Source of the DNA: Azospirillum brasilense
GTDB lineage: Bacteria > Pseudomonadota > Alphaproteobacteria > Azospirillales > Azospirillaceae
Direction of reading: 5' to 3'
DNA: 64,000 nt
Assembly (NCBI RefSeq): GCF_022023855.1
Contig: NZ_CP059450.1
Location: forward strand, 1,789,001 to 1,853,000
In this document: piece after piece, positions 25,291 to 34,328 of the stretch
Layout: every line of letters begins with the position of its first letter
Numbering within the stretch: position 1 is the first letter of the stretch
Made by a program: the position numbers and the translations under genes
The notes under the pieces: model-generated
What the model was told of the DNA's origin: nothing
The model's database searches: none
Seen by the model: the letters and a program-made list of their open reading frames with translations, nothing else

Positions 25291-26675
25291 TCAGGCGACC
25301 TCGGCGGCCGGTTGACCTGTGGTTCGCGTGTCGGGGAGGACATGAGCGGCCGTGGCGTGCGTCGGCTGGGGTGCGAGCCGTCCCTTCACGAGCATGGCGA
25401 TGCCGGCGATGACCACGGGGATGCCCACGATGGCGAAGGCGGTCGGCAGGCCCAGGCCGCTGGCGAGGATCGCGCCGCCGACCATCGACCCCAGCACCGA
25501 ACCGCTGCGGCCGATCCCGTTCGCCCAGGCGACGCCGGTCGCGCGGCTGGCCGTGGGGTAATAGCCGGCGGCCAGAGCGTTGACCCCGACCTGCGATCCG
25601 GCAAGGCAGAAGCCCGCACCGAAGACCGCAACCCCCAGCAGCCACGGCGACACCGTCGCACTGCCGATCAGGGCGATGAACAGGGCCGCCGAGGCGTAGG
25701 ACACGCCGAGCACGCGATGGGGGTCCATCCGGTCCATCAGCGCCCCGATCAGCAGCGCACCGATGGTGCCGCCGATTTGCAGCAGCATGGCCATCAGGGA
25801 CGCGTCCTTCAGGGACATGCCGGCGCCGCTGATCACGGTCGGCAGCCAGCTCGCCAGCAGGTAGAAAACCAGCAGGCTCATGAAGAAAGTGAGCCAGAGC
25901 AGAAGCGTGCCCTTGATCAGGTCGGGTTTGACGAGTTGCGCCACCGGCGAGCCCTTTGGCTTGGCGATCCCGACGAAGGTCGCGCCATCGAGATCCGCAT
26001 CGGGCGCGCTTGCGGAGCACGGCGGCGATCCGCTCGGATGGGGCGTTCCTCAGCACCAGGAAGCGCACGGACTCGGGCAGGGCGATGAGGAGGAGCGGAA
26101 CCATGGCGAGCGGCGCAATGCCACCGATCAGCAGAACGGAAGGCCACCCGTAGCTGGCGACGAGCTGCGCGGCGGCGAGCCCGCCCAGGGCCGAGCCTAG
26201 CGTGAAGCCGCAGAACATCACCGTGGTCAGGAAGGAGCGACGCTTCTCCGGACAGAACTCCGACGTCAGCGTGATCGCGTTCGGCATCGCCCCGCCCAGG
26301 CCCATGCCGGTCAGGAAACGCAGCACGATCAGCATCTCGAGCGACGTTGACCAGGCGGAGAGCCAGGCTGGTCGCGCCGAAGAACACGACGGTCAGGATC
26401 AGGGCATACTTCCGACCGATCCTGTCGGCGAGCGGGCCGAAGATGAAGGCACCCACCATCAGGCCGAAGAGACCGGCGCCGAACACGGGCGCGAGCTGCC
26501 CCGGCGTCAGTTGCCAATCGGCCCTGAGGGCCGGCGCGATGAAGCCGATGGCCGCCGTGTCGAAGCCGTCGATGGCGACGATGATGAAGCACAGGGCGAT
26601 GATCGTGATCTGGAATCGCGAAAGTTTGTGCGAATTGATGAAGTCTTGGACGTCGATGGTCCGGGCGTGCGCCAT
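25291..26675 (-). pseudogene. MFS aromatic acid transporter (BenK/PcaK type), two frameshifts
   Basis: Three overlapping frames together give one complete 12-helix transporter of the aromatic acid/H+ symporter family. The first frame holds the start and the signature DGFDTAAIGFIAPAL and GPLADRIGRKYALIL; it breaks near 26345. The second carries FLTGMGLGGAMPNAITLTSE up to about 26000. The third begins near DLDGATFVGIAKPKG and finishes the protein with helices 7-12. Each junction is a one-base shift. Either the gene is dead, leaving benzoate uptake to another carrier or diffusion, or the sequence has two indel errors. Confidence 0.82.
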
Positions 26676-26898
26676 GGTTTCCTCCCTCTTTGTGTTGTGA
26701 TGGACGCCGATGCGGGATCAGACCGCGTCGCGGTGGATCTGGAAGCCGGCGAAGGACCGGCTGACCGGCATGATTTCCAGGCCGCTGACGTTCAGGGACG
26801 CGCGGGGCCGGCATCCGCCCGGCCGCGTTCGTTGGCATCCCAGGGGACGACCCGTTGACGGTCTCGATGATCTGTAGAAGTGCCGTGGAGGAGGCGGC
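26676..26898. other. Gap in the benzoate operon with a leftover frame
   Basis: Between benD and the MFS relic, 220 bases where the rest of the operon has tight spacing. A minus-strand frame ends with MPVSRSFAGFQIHRDAV and looks like the C-terminus of some lost protein, but no family is recognised and there is no start. A deletion scar is the simplest reading. Confidence 0.35.
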
Positions 26899-27699
26899 TC
26901 AGCCGAGGTCGCCGCCGGCAACCGGCAGTATCGTGCCGGTGATGTAGGAGGCCTCGTCGGAGGCCAGGAACAGGATCGCCGCCGCCTGTTCCCCAAGCGT
27001 CCCATAACGCTTCATGAAACTCGATTTGATCGTCTGGTCCACGATGCGCTGGTACCAGACCTTCTCTTGCTCGCTCTGCTCGCCGGGGTTCCGGGGAACC
27101 CGGCGGGGCGGCGCCTCCGTGCCGCCGGGGGCCGTTCCGACGACGCGGATTCCGTGCTCGGCGTATTCGAAGGCCAGGGAAGCGGTGATCGCGTTCACTC
27201 CACCCTTTGCCGCCGCGTAGGGCACGCGGTGCACGCCGCGCGTGGCGACCGACGACACGTTCACGATCACGCCCCTGCGCCGTTCGAGCATGTGCGGCAG
27301 CGCCGCGCGGCAGCACCACAGGGTCGGGAACAGCGAGCGGCGGACCTCCGCCTCGATCTCCCGCTCCCGGTACTCGGCGTAGGGCTTGGCCCAGATCGTT
27401 CCGCCGACGTTGTTGACGAGGATGTCGATGCGGCCGAACCCCTCCATGGCGGCGGCCATCGATGCCTCGGCACCGGCGTAGGTTTCCAGGTCGGCGGTGA
27501 CCGCCAGCGCCCTGCCCCCGGTTGCGCCGATCTCCTCGCGGACCTCGTGGACGAGGTCGGAACGATCCACCAGGACAACTCGTCCGCCCTCGTGGGCGGC
27601 GTTGACGGCGACCGTGCGGCCGATGCCCTGCGCGGCGCCGGTGACGACCAACACCTTGCCATCGAAACGCTGACGCCCCCCTTTGACAAATGGGCTCAT
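26899..27699 (-). CDS. benD: Benzoate cis-diol dehydrogenase (1,6-dihydroxycyclohexa-2,4-diene-1-carboxylate dehydrogenase)
   Basis: A 266-residue short-chain dehydrogenase that turns the benzoate diol into catechol with loss of CO2 and gain of NADH. The NAD site is VTGAAQGIGRT near residue 20, followed by NNVGGTIWAKP, the Ser in VIVNVSSVATRG and the YAAAKGG catalytic motif. GGTEAPPRRVPRNPGEQ and YQRIVDQTIKSSFMKRYG are typical of BenD rather than general SDRs. Its start overlaps the stop of benC by four bases. Confidence 0.93.
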   Translation of the reverse strand: MSPFVKGGRQRFDGKVLVVTGAAQGIGRTVAVNAAHEGGRVVLVDRSDLVHEVREEIGATGGRALAVTADLETYAGAEASMAAAMEGFGRIDILVNNVGGTIWAKPYAEYREREIEAEVRRSLFPTLWCCRAALPHMLERRRGVIVNVSSVATRGVHRVPYAAAKGGVNAITASLAFEYAEHGIRVVGTAPGGTEAPPRRVPRNPGEQSEQEKVWYQRIVDQTIKSSFMKRYGTLGEQAAAILFLASDEASYITGTILPVAGGDLG

Positions 27700-28715
27700 G
27701 ATGCGCCTCCCTCGCTCGGCGCGAACTTCTCATAGTGGAAGTTCACGGGGGTGATGCCCTGGTCGCGGAAGAAGACGCGCACGGCTTCGACCATCGGCGG
27801 CGGGCCGCAGAGGTAGACGTCCATGTCGCCCGCGTTCAGGTGCCGCTCGTCGAGGTGATGCGTGACGTAGCCCTTCAGCGGGTGGTTGCTGCCCTCATTG
27901 GCGACGCAGGTCGCGAAGGTGAGGCCGGGGATGCGCTTGGCGTGGTTTGCGATGGTTTCCACCTCGACGAGGTCGCCGTCGTTGGTGACCCCGTAGACGA
28001 GGTGGATCGGGTGGTCGCAGCCGGTCTCCACCATCTTGCCCAGCATGGACAGGAATGGCGCCAGACCCGTTCCACCCGCCAGCATCAGAACCGGCCGCTT
28101 GGTGTCGCGCAGATAGAAGCCGCCGAGCGGCCCCTTGACGGTCAGCCGGTCGCCGGGCTTAGCCCGTTCGGCCAGATAGCCGCTCATCAGGCCGCCCGGC
28201 ACGTTGCGGATCAAAAAGGTGGTGATCTCCGCACCCGGCGGGGAGCTGAAAGAATAGGAGCGGGTCTCGCTGGTGCCTGGCACCTGGATATTGACGTACT
28301 GGCCAGGCAGGAAGGCGAGCCGGCTGGCGTTCTCCAGCTTCAGGGACAGGTTGAAGGTGCTGTCGGAAAGTTTGTCCACACCGACGACCTCGGCGGCATA
28401 ATCGGTCGCCTGCGTCTTGCACACCTCCGAAGAGGCTTCGATCCGCAGCACGACGTCGGATTGCGGCCGCATCTGGCAGGTCAGGCAGTAGCCTTCCCCG
28501 GCCTCCTCGTCGGTCAGCGCGTCCTCGATGTAGTCGCCGCCGTCGTAGCGCCCGGCCTCGCAGAAGCTCTTGCAGGTGCCGCAGGCGCCGTCGCGGCAGT
28601 CGAGCGGGATGTTGATCCCCTGGCGATAGGCGGCGTCGGCCACCGTCTCGCCGGGATTGCTCTGAATGAAGCGGGTGATCCCGTCTTCAAAGTTGAGAGC
28701 GATGTTGAAGCTCAT
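27696..28715 (-). CDS. benC: Benzoate 1,2-dioxygenase, electron-transfer component
   Basis: A 339-residue reductase that passes electrons from NADH to the BenAB oxygenase. Residues 1-95 form a plant-type [2Fe-2S] ferredoxin with Cys 40, 45, 48 and 80 (CRDGACGTC and YCLTC). Then come an FAD-binding barrel with RSYSFSSPPG near 175 and an NAD-binding domain with MLAGGTGLAPFLSML near 218 and the ending YLCGPPPMVEAVR. Order and length match BenC/XylZ. Lies 51 bases after benB and overlaps benD. Confidence 0.94.
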   Translation of the reverse strand: MSFNIALNFEDGITRFIQSNPGETVADAAYRQGINIPLDCRDGACGTCKSFCEAGRYDGGDYIEDALTDEEAGEGYCLTCQMRPQSDVVLRIEASSEVCKTQATDYAAEVVGVDKLSDSTFNLSLKLENASRLAFLPGQYVNIQVPGTSETRSYSFSSPPGAEITTFLIRNVPGGLMSGYLAERAKPGDRLTVKGPLGGFYLRDTKRPVLMLAGGTGLAPFLSMLGKMVETGCDHPIHLVYGVTNDGDLVEVETIANHAKRIPGLTFATCVANEGSNHPLKGYVTHHLDERHLNAGDMDVYLCGPPPMVEAVRVFFRDQGITPVNFHYEKFAPSEGGAS

Positions 28716-28766
28716 GGTCGCCTCCCTGACCCTAAGTCCTCCAGCCCAAACACCGGAGCGAACGGA

Positions 28767-29291
28767 TCAGACGTGATAGATGTCGATGACGTGATGGATG
28801 TAGTCGTTCTTAAGGATGACTTTCTTGTTCTTGACCAACGGCGCCTTTCCCGAAACATCGAGCGTGTAGAACGAGGTGCCGAAGTAGATATCCGTGGTCT
28901 TGTAGCGGTGGTTCAGCGTGAACCAATTGAAGCGCAGCTTGACCGTGCCGCCCTGCCGCTCCAGAACCTCGACGTTGCTGATGTTGTGCGAGGTGCGCGG
29001 CTCGGGCAGGCTGGTGGCGCTCGACCGCTCGGTCTTGATGCGGAACACCCGGTCCTCCAGGCCGCCGCGGCTGGCGTAGTAGATCAGCGAGATTTCGCGG
29101 TGAGGGTCGGCCACCAGGGTGCCGTCGTCGTCCCAGGCCGGCATCCAGAACTCGGCGTCCGGCGCGTAGAGGGTCAGCCACTCGTCCCATTGCTTGTCGT
29201 CGAGCAGACGCGCCTCGCGGTAGAGGAAGGCCAGAAGGGTCTCATAGGAGACGGTCGCGGGGGCAACGCTGGTCATCTCGGAAACAGTCAT
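28767..29291 (-). CDS. benB: Benzoate 1,2-dioxygenase, small (beta) subunit
   Basis: A 174-residue beta subunit with an NTF2-like fold, structural partner of BenA in an alpha3beta3 enzyme. The opening FLYREARLLDDKQWDEWLTL, then DAEFWMPAWDDDG and the LSHN-like region PRTSHNISNVEV are family marks. The gene begins 14 bases after benA with AAGGAGG before the ATG, so both subunits should be made in similar amounts. Confidence 0.93.
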   Translation of the reverse strand: MTVSEMTSVAPATVSYETLLAFLYREARLLDDKQWDEWLTLYAPDAEFWMPAWDDDGTLVADPHREISLIYYASRGGLEDRVFRIKTERSSATSLPEPRTSHNISNVEVLERQGGTVKLRFNWFTLNHRYKTTDIYFGTSFYTLDVSGKAPLVKNKKVILKNDYIHHVIDIYHV

Positions 29292-29305
29292 GGCGCAATC
29301 CTCCT

Positions 29306-30655
29306 TCAGGACATCTTGTCCGCGTTGGCCGCCAGGGCCTTGCGCATCGTGTCCTGCCAATGCTGGTGCTGCACGACGAACAGCCCCTCGTCCTCGGTCT
29401 TGACGCCGCTCATCAGCGGCTTGAGGCCGATCGTTTCCGCATTGGCGTCGGCACCCATGACCCAGTGGGCGGCACCGCGGGTCATGTCGTTCCACGCCGC
29501 CGCGCTGCCCATGTAGCCGATCTGGCAGGACCGGAACTCCTCCAGGTCGTCCGGCGTCGCCATACCGCTGGCGTTGAAGAAGTCCTCATACTGGCGGATG
29601 CGCCGGGCGCGCGCCGCAGCACTCTCGTTCTTCGGCGCGATGCAGTAGATCGTCACCTCGGTCTTATCGACGCTGATCGGCCGGTAAGTGCGGATCTGCG
29701 AACCGAACTGGTCCATCAGGTACACATTGGGGTAGAGGCACAGGTTGCGCGAGATGCCGATCATCCAGTCCGCCCGCGCCGCGCCATGCTGCGCGACCAA
29801 CTCGGCGCGGCGCTCGTAAAGCGGACGGTCCTCCGGATTCGACCAGCGGCTCCACAGCAGCAGGTGGCCGTTCTCGAAGGAGTAGAAGCCGCCGCCCTGC
29901 TTGGCCCAACCGCCCGCGTCCATGGCACGCGTCGTGTCGGGGATGGCGGCGGTCTTGCGACGGCCGGTCGTCGCGGCGTAGTTCCAGTGGACCGCGCTGA
30001 CGTGATAGCCATCGGCGCCGTTTTCGGTCTGGAGCTTCCAGTTGCCGTCGTAGACGTAGGTGGAGGAACCGCGCAGCACCTCCAGCCCGTCCGGCGACTG
30101 GTCGACGATCAGATCGATGATCTTCGCCGCCTCGCCCAGGTGTTCGACCAGCGGCGGGACGTCCGGGTTGAGGCTGCCGAACAGGAAGCCTCGGTAGGAT
30201 TCGAAGCGCGGAACCTTCTTCAGGTCGTGCGAGCCGTCCTTGTTGAAGGACTCCGGATATCCTGCACCCTCCGGGTCCTTCACCTTCAGCAGCTTGCCGG
30301 AGTTGTTGAAGGTCCAGCCGTGGAAGGGGCAGGTGTAAGTCGCCTTGTTGGCCCGCTTGTGCCGGCACAGCATGGCGCCGCGATGGCTGCAGGCGTTGAT
30401 GAAGGCGTTCAGATCTCCGCTCTTGTTGCGCGCGATGAAGATCGGCTGCCGACCCATGTGGGTCGTGAAATAGTCGTTCTTGTTCGGGATCTGGCTTTCG
30501 TGGGCCAGATAAATCCAGTTGCCCTCGAAGATGTGCTTCATCTCCAGTTCGAACAGCTCGGGATCGGTGAAGATGTCGCGCTTGCAGCGGTACAGGCCGC
30601 GCTCCTTGTCCTCGACGACCGCACCCTCGATCCGTTCCATCAGGTCGATGGCCAT
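29306..30655 (-). CDS. benA: Benzoate 1,2-dioxygenase, large (alpha) subunit
   Basis: A 449-residue Rieske oxygenase subunit that adds both atoms of O2 to benzoate. The Rieske cluster ligands are Cys 89, His 91, Cys 109 and His 112 (ACSHRGAM and CPFHGW). The mononuclear iron site lies in NGADGYHVSAVHWNY (about residues 218-232), with the bridging Asp. The remainder matches BenA/XylX. Located after catA and before benB in the same operon. Regulation is expected through CatR and muconate, with the only operator seen at the catB-catR promoter. Confidence 0.95.
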   Translation of the reverse strand: MAIDLMERIEGAVVEDKERGLYRCKRDIFTDPELFELEMKHIFEGNWIYLAHESQIPNKNDYFTTHMGRQPIFIARNKSGDLNAFINACSHRGAMLCRHKRANKATYTCPFHGWTFNNSGKLLKVKDPEGAGYPESFNKDGSHDLKKVPRFESYRGFLFGSLNPDVPPLVEHLGEAAKIIDLIVDQSPDGLEVLRGSSTYVYDGNWKLQTENGADGYHVSAVHWNYAATTGRRKTAAIPDTTRAMDAGGWAKQGGGFYSFENGHLLLWSRWSNPEDRPLYERRAELVAQHGAARADWMIGISRNLCLYPNVYLMDQFGSQIRTYRPISVDKTEVTIYCIAPKNESAAARARRIRQYEDFFNASGMATPDDLEEFRSCQIGYMGSAAAWNDMTRGAAHWVMGADANAETIGLKPLMSGVKTEDEGLFVVQHQHWQDTMRKALAANADKMS

Positions 30656-30708
30656 GGCGTAACCTCCTCTTGCGTTCCGGCTCTTGCGTTCCGGGTGTGC
30701 GGATTGGC

Positions 30709-31635
30709 TCAGGCCACTTCGGCCTCGGCTGCGGCGCGGGGGCGCTCGATCAGGCCGCTGGGCAGACCTTCGACGGCATGGGGAAGCGTGAAGTCGAAGG
30801 CGATCGCGGCGAACGGCCGGTCCACGCCCTTCTCGCGCAGCAAAGCCTTGTCGGCATGCCGCACCACGTCGGGGACGAGGCCGTCACGGGTGGCGAAGGC
30901 GAAGTCGTCGTCGACGTACGGATCGTCCTGGATGTTGATCTGCGTGGTGAGCGTCCGGAACCCGGGCGCCGATACGAAGAAGTGGATGTGCGCCGGGCGC
31001 CGGCCATGACGGCCGAGCAGGGTCAGCAGTCGCTGCGTCGGGCCGTCCGGCGGACAGCCGTAGCCCGAGGGCATGATGCTGCGGAAGAGGTAGCACCCGT
31101 CGGCATCGGTCACGATGGTGCGGCGCAGGTTGAACGGGCTCTGCGACGTGTCGAAGAACGAGTAGTTGCCGTAGGAGTCGGCGTGCCAGACTTCGACCTG
31201 GGCTCCGGCGATGGGGTTGCCCTTCGTGTCGGTGACCCGGCCGTTCATGAACAGGGGCTCACCGTTGTCGGTGCCGTCGTCCAGGCGCGCTTCGCCCTGG
31301 CAGACCGGGGCGCCGGCGACGTAGAGCGGCCCTTCGATGGTGCGCGGCGTGCCGCCTTCCATGCCGGCGGCCTGCTCCTTCTCATCGAGCCGCAGGTCCA
31401 GGAAGTGGTCGAAACCGAGGCCCGGCGCCAGCAGCGCGGATTCGTTGGCCTTGCCGAGTTCGGACAGGTAGTTGACCGCCGACCAGAACTCCTCGGGCGT
31501 GACGTCGAAGTCCTCGATCACGTTGAACAGGTCGAGCACGATGCGGTCCACGATGGCCTTGACGCGCTCGTTCGCGGGGCCGCTTTGCGTGGCGGCGATG
31601 CGACCGGCGACGTTCTTGATCTGTGCCTTGTTCAT
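30709..31635 (-). CDS. catA: Catechol 1,2-dioxygenase
   Basis: A 308-residue intradiol dioxygenase that opens catechol to cis,cis-muconate with Fe(III). The iron ligands can be read: one Tyr in GAPVCQGEARLDDG context and one in DSYGNYSFFD, then His residues in RRPAHIHFFVSAPG. The N-terminal 100-residue helical linker domain marks the catechol rather than the protocatechuate class. It lies between catC and benA; the start has a GGAGG-type site. Confidence 0.95.
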   Translation of the reverse strand: MNKAQIKNVAGRIAATQSGPANERVKAIVDRIVLDLFNVIEDFDVTPEEFWSAVNYLSELGKANESALLAPGLGFDHFLDLRLDEKEQAAGMEGGTPRTIEGPLYVAGAPVCQGEARLDDGTDNGEPLFMNGRVTDTKGNPIAGAQVEVWHADSYGNYSFFDTSQSPFNLRRTIVTDADGCYLFRSIMPSGYGCPPDGPTQRLLTLLGRHGRRPAHIHFFVSAPGFRTLTTQINIQDDPYVDDDFAFATRDGLVPDVVRHADKALLREKGVDRPFAAIAFDFTLPHAVEGLPSGLIERPRAAAEAEVA

Positions 31636-31687
31636 GGGTTTCCTCCCTAGCGTGTGTGGTTGTGCGTTCGGGTGCCCGGCAGCGGGG

Positions 31688-31978
31688 CTACCGGTCGTCT
31701 TCGTGGATGGAGGAGGGATGGCGGCAAAGGGCCGTGACCTTGATCGCCATGTACGGAAAGAGCGGCAGCGAGGTGAGAAGTTCGTGCAGTTCGTCGGTGC
31801 TGCGCACGTCGAAGATGCTGGTGTTGGCGTAGCGCCCGGCGACCCGCCAGAGGTGGCGCCAGATGCCGTCGCGCTGAAGCTGCTGCGCGCGCTCGCGCTC
31901 GATCCGCTTCAGCTCCTGAGCGACGTCCGGCGCCATATCCGGCGGCAGTCGGACATCCATTTCGACTTGAAAGAGCAT
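31688..31978 (-). CDS. catC: Muconolactone delta-isomerase
   Basis: A 96-residue enzyme that turns muconolactone into 3-oxoadipate enol-lactone, the substrate of PcaD. It opens MLFQVEMDVRLPPDM and has the conserved LWRVAGRYANTSIFDV and HELLTSLPLFPYM segments of the family, which forms decamers. It is 17 bases downstream of catB. Confidence 0.95.
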   Translation of the reverse strand: MLFQVEMDVRLPPDMAPDVAQELKRIERERAQQLQRDGIWRHLWRVAGRYANTSIFDVRSTDELHELLTSLPLFPYMAIKVTALCRHPSSIHEDDR

Positions 31979-31995
31979 GGGTTGCCTCTTTGGAA

Positions 31996-33138
31996 TTAAG
32001 CGCTGTAAGTCCGCGTCACGACGCGGTCCCGGCGGAAGAAGGCGACGCGGTCCTCATCCAATTCGATGCCGAGGCCGGGCTTGTGCGGCACCTTCAGCGC
32101 GAAGTCGCCGTAGGACAGCGGCTCGACGAGAATCTCCTCGGTCAGCAGGAGGGGGCCGAAAAGTTCGGTGCCCCAGGCGAGCCGGGGGAAGGTCGCGAAA
32201 AGGTGGGCCGACGCGATGGTGCCGATGCCCGCCTCCAGCATGGTGCCGCCGTAGAGCCCGACGCCGGCAGCGTCGGCGATGGCGGCGACGCGGCCGGCAG
32301 CGCGGGGGCCGCCCGACGGCGCGATCTTGACCGCGAACACCTCCGCGGCGCCACGGCAGGCGATGTCGAACGCATCCTCAGGCCCGTGCAGGGTCTCGTC
32401 GGCCATGATCGGGACGGTGGACCGCATCGCGAGCCGCGTCAGCCCGGCGCGATTGCTGCGCGCGATGGGCTGCTCGACCAGATCGACCCCGGCATCCTCC
32501 AGCATCGCGAGCCCACGGCTCGCGCTGGCCTCGTCCCAGGCCTGGTTGACATCGACGCGCACGCTCGCCCGGTCGCCGAGCGCCTTCTTGATCGCAGCCA
32601 CATGGGCCACGTCGGCGACGATGGCGCGCTTGCCGATCTTCAGCTTGAAGATGTTGTGCCGGCGGGAGCTGAGCATCTGCTCCGCCTCGCCGATGTCCTT
32701 GCCGGTGTCACCGCTGGCGAGCGTCCAGGCGACCGGCAGTTCGTCGCGGAGGCGCCCGCCCAGCAGTTCGGAAACCGGCAGCCCGACGCGCTTGCCCATG
32801 GCATCGAGAAGCGCCGTCTCGACCGCCGACTTGGCGAAGTGGTTGCCGACCACGAACCGGTCGATGGCCGCCATCGCCGAGGCTACCTGAAGGGCGTCGC
32901 AGGTCCGCAGGAGGGGTGCGATGTAGGTATCGATCGCCAGCTTGATGCCTTCCGGGCTCTCGTCACCGTAGCTCAAGCCCCCGATCGTGGTGCCCTCGCC
33001 GATGCCGACGACTCCGTCGGAACAGCGGATGCGAACGACCACAATGGTCTGGCGATGCATCGTCGCCATCGAGAGAACATGCGGCCGGATGGTAGGGAGA
33101 TCGACCAGAAAAGTCTCGATCTCTTCGATCTGTGCCAT
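31996..33138 (-). CDS. catB: Muconate cycloisomerase
   Basis: A 380-residue enolase-superfamily enzyme that closes cis,cis-muconate to muconolactone. The catalytic Lys lies in the HNIFKLKIGKR motif near residue 170, metal ligands follow in VDVNQAWDE, DLVEQPIA and MADETLHG, and a Lys-containing strand AVKIAPSGGP follows near 275. It is the first gene of the leftward operon; its promoter region is shared with the divergent regulator gene and contains an ATAC-N7-GTAT site. Confidence 0.95.
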   Translation of the reverse strand: MAQIEEIETFLVDLPTIRPHVLSMATMHRQTIVVVRIRCSDGVVGIGEGTTIGGLSYGDESPEGIKLAIDTYIAPLLRTCDALQVASAMAAIDRFVVGNHFAKSAVETALLDAMGKRVGLPVSELLGGRLRDELPVAWTLASGDTGKDIGEAEQMLSSRRHNIFKLKIGKRAIVADVAHVAAIKKALGDRASVRVDVNQAWDEASASRGLAMLEDAGVDLVEQPIARSNRAGLTRLAMRSTVPIMADETLHGPEDAFDIACRGAAEVFAVKIAPSGGPRAAGRVAAIADAAGVGLYGGTMLEAGIGTIASAHLFATFPRLAWGTELFGPLLLTEEILVEPLSYGDFALKVPHKPGLGIELDEDRVAFFRRDRVVTRTYSA

Positions 33139-33233
33139 GAACTCATTGCTCCAGTAGCGGAATGTTTCTGCACTGACTGTTGGGTAACGAATACGGCTTG
33201 CTTAACGGGAAGTAAAAGACCATGTTTGTCTGA

Positions 33234-33256
33234 GTCCATACCCACCGGGTATGGAC
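33234..33256. promoter_or_regulatory. Likely CatR operator in the catB-catR intergenic region
   Basis: A perfect palindrome with 10-base arms (GTCCATACCC and GGGTATGGAC) around ACC. It contains ATAC-N7-GTAT at 33238-33252, the recognition pattern known for the benzoate/muconate LysR regulators BenM and CatM. It sits about 96 bases before catB and 57 before catR, fitting joint control of both promoters. Actual binding is inferred. Confidence 0.75.
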
Positions 33257-33312
33257 GGGCGGGGGCCCGAGAAAGGTCAAGGGATCGCCGCGTCAGCAGC
33301 CGGAGGTGCCCC

Positions 33313-34227
33313 TTGGAACTCCGCCACCTGCGTTACTTCGTGGCCGTGGCGAGCGAGCAGAGCTTCACGCGCGCGGCTGAGAAGCTGCACATCGCGCAGC
33401 CGCCGCTCAGCCGCCAGATTCAGCAGCTCGAAGAAGAGTTCGGGCTTGTGCTGATCGACCGGGACAGCCGGCCGCTGCGTCTCACCGATGCCGGGCGCCT
33501 CATGCACGAACAGGCGGTCCAGGTGCTGGAGCGCGTCGACGAGATCCGGGCGATGGCCAAGCGCCTGCGTGCGGCCGGGCGTGACCGGTTCGCCATCGGC
33601 TTCGTCACTTCGACGCTCTACGGCGGCTTGCCCGAGGTGATCCGCCGCTACCGGGCCGCACGGCCGGAGGTCGAGCTGACACTGCTCGAAATGACCACCA
33701 TCGAGCAGGTGGCGGCGCTGAAGGAGGGGCGCATCGATGTCGGCTTCGGTCGCATCGCCCTGGACGACCCCACGGTGGACCAACGGCTCCTGAGGAACGA
33801 GGCGCTGGTGGTGGCATTGCCGACCGGCCATCCCCTCGCTACCCACGAGGATCCGCTGTGCCTGGACGACCTTGCCGGAGAAGGGCTGGTCGTCTTCCCA
33901 AAGGCTCCGCGACCGAGCTTCGCCGACATGGTGCTGTCACTCTATCGTGAACGCGGGCTGCGGCCGGGCGCCGTGCACGAAGTGCGCGAGCTGCAAACCG
34001 CGCTGGGGCTCGTTGTGGCCGGTGAAGGGATCTCCTTGGTGCCGGCGTCCGCGCAGCGGCTGCGGCGCGATGACATTGTCTACAGGCCGCTTCACGGGGA
34101 CAAAGCGGTCGCGCCGGTGATCATGAGCCACCGGGCACAGGACGGCTCGCCGGAAATCGGTGTTCTGCTGGATCTCATCTACGATATGTACCAGGCGTAT
34201 GGCATCCCGCATGAGCCGCGGCGCTGA
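33313..34227 (+). CDS. catR: LysR-family regulator of the benzoate/catechol genes
   Basis: A 304-residue LysR protein of the CatM/BenM/CatR group. The helix-turn-helix reads ELRHLRYFVAVASEQSFTRA and IAQPPLSRQIQQLE; the effector domain includes GFVTSTLYGGLPEVI with the residues that usually contact muconate. A TTG start at 33313 is chosen because GGAGG lies at ideal distance and the family alignment starts there. It lies divergent from catB and should activate the operon when cis,cis-muconate builds up. The repeat copy at the island edge begins 23 bases after its stop. Confidence 0.92.
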   Translation: MELRHLRYFVAVASEQSFTRAAEKLHIAQPPLSRQIQQLEEEFGLVLIDRDSRPLRLTDAGRLMHEQAVQVLERVDEIRAMAKRLRAAGRDRFAIGFVTSTLYGGLPEVIRRYRAARPEVELTLLEMTTIEQVAALKEGRIDVGFGRIALDDPTVDQRLLRNEALVVALPTGHPLATHEDPLCLDDLAGEGLVVFPKAPRPSFADMVLSLYRERGLRPGAVHEVRELQTALGLVVAGEGISLVPASAQRLRRDDIVYRPLHGDKAVAPVIMSHRAQDGSPEIGVLLDLIYDMYQAYGIPHEPRR

Positions 34228-34250
34228 CCGGACGGTTCCGTTATGTGTAT

Positions 34251-34328
34251 CTTTGGTTCTTTGATTGCGGGTACGGGAGGCAAGCCCTCAAGGAAGGGAT
34301 TATCGGCAACGGTGTTGATGAGGTGACC
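34251..34328 (+). repeat. Island-edge repeat, copy 2
   Basis: The 78-base plus-strand counterpart of 22106-22182, in inverted orientation. Its last base directly touches the first base of an IS6 terminal repeat at 34329. Frames through both copies can be aligned to end in LMR-stop, so it may derive from the 3' end of an unidentified gene, but no family is recognised. Confidence 0.75.
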
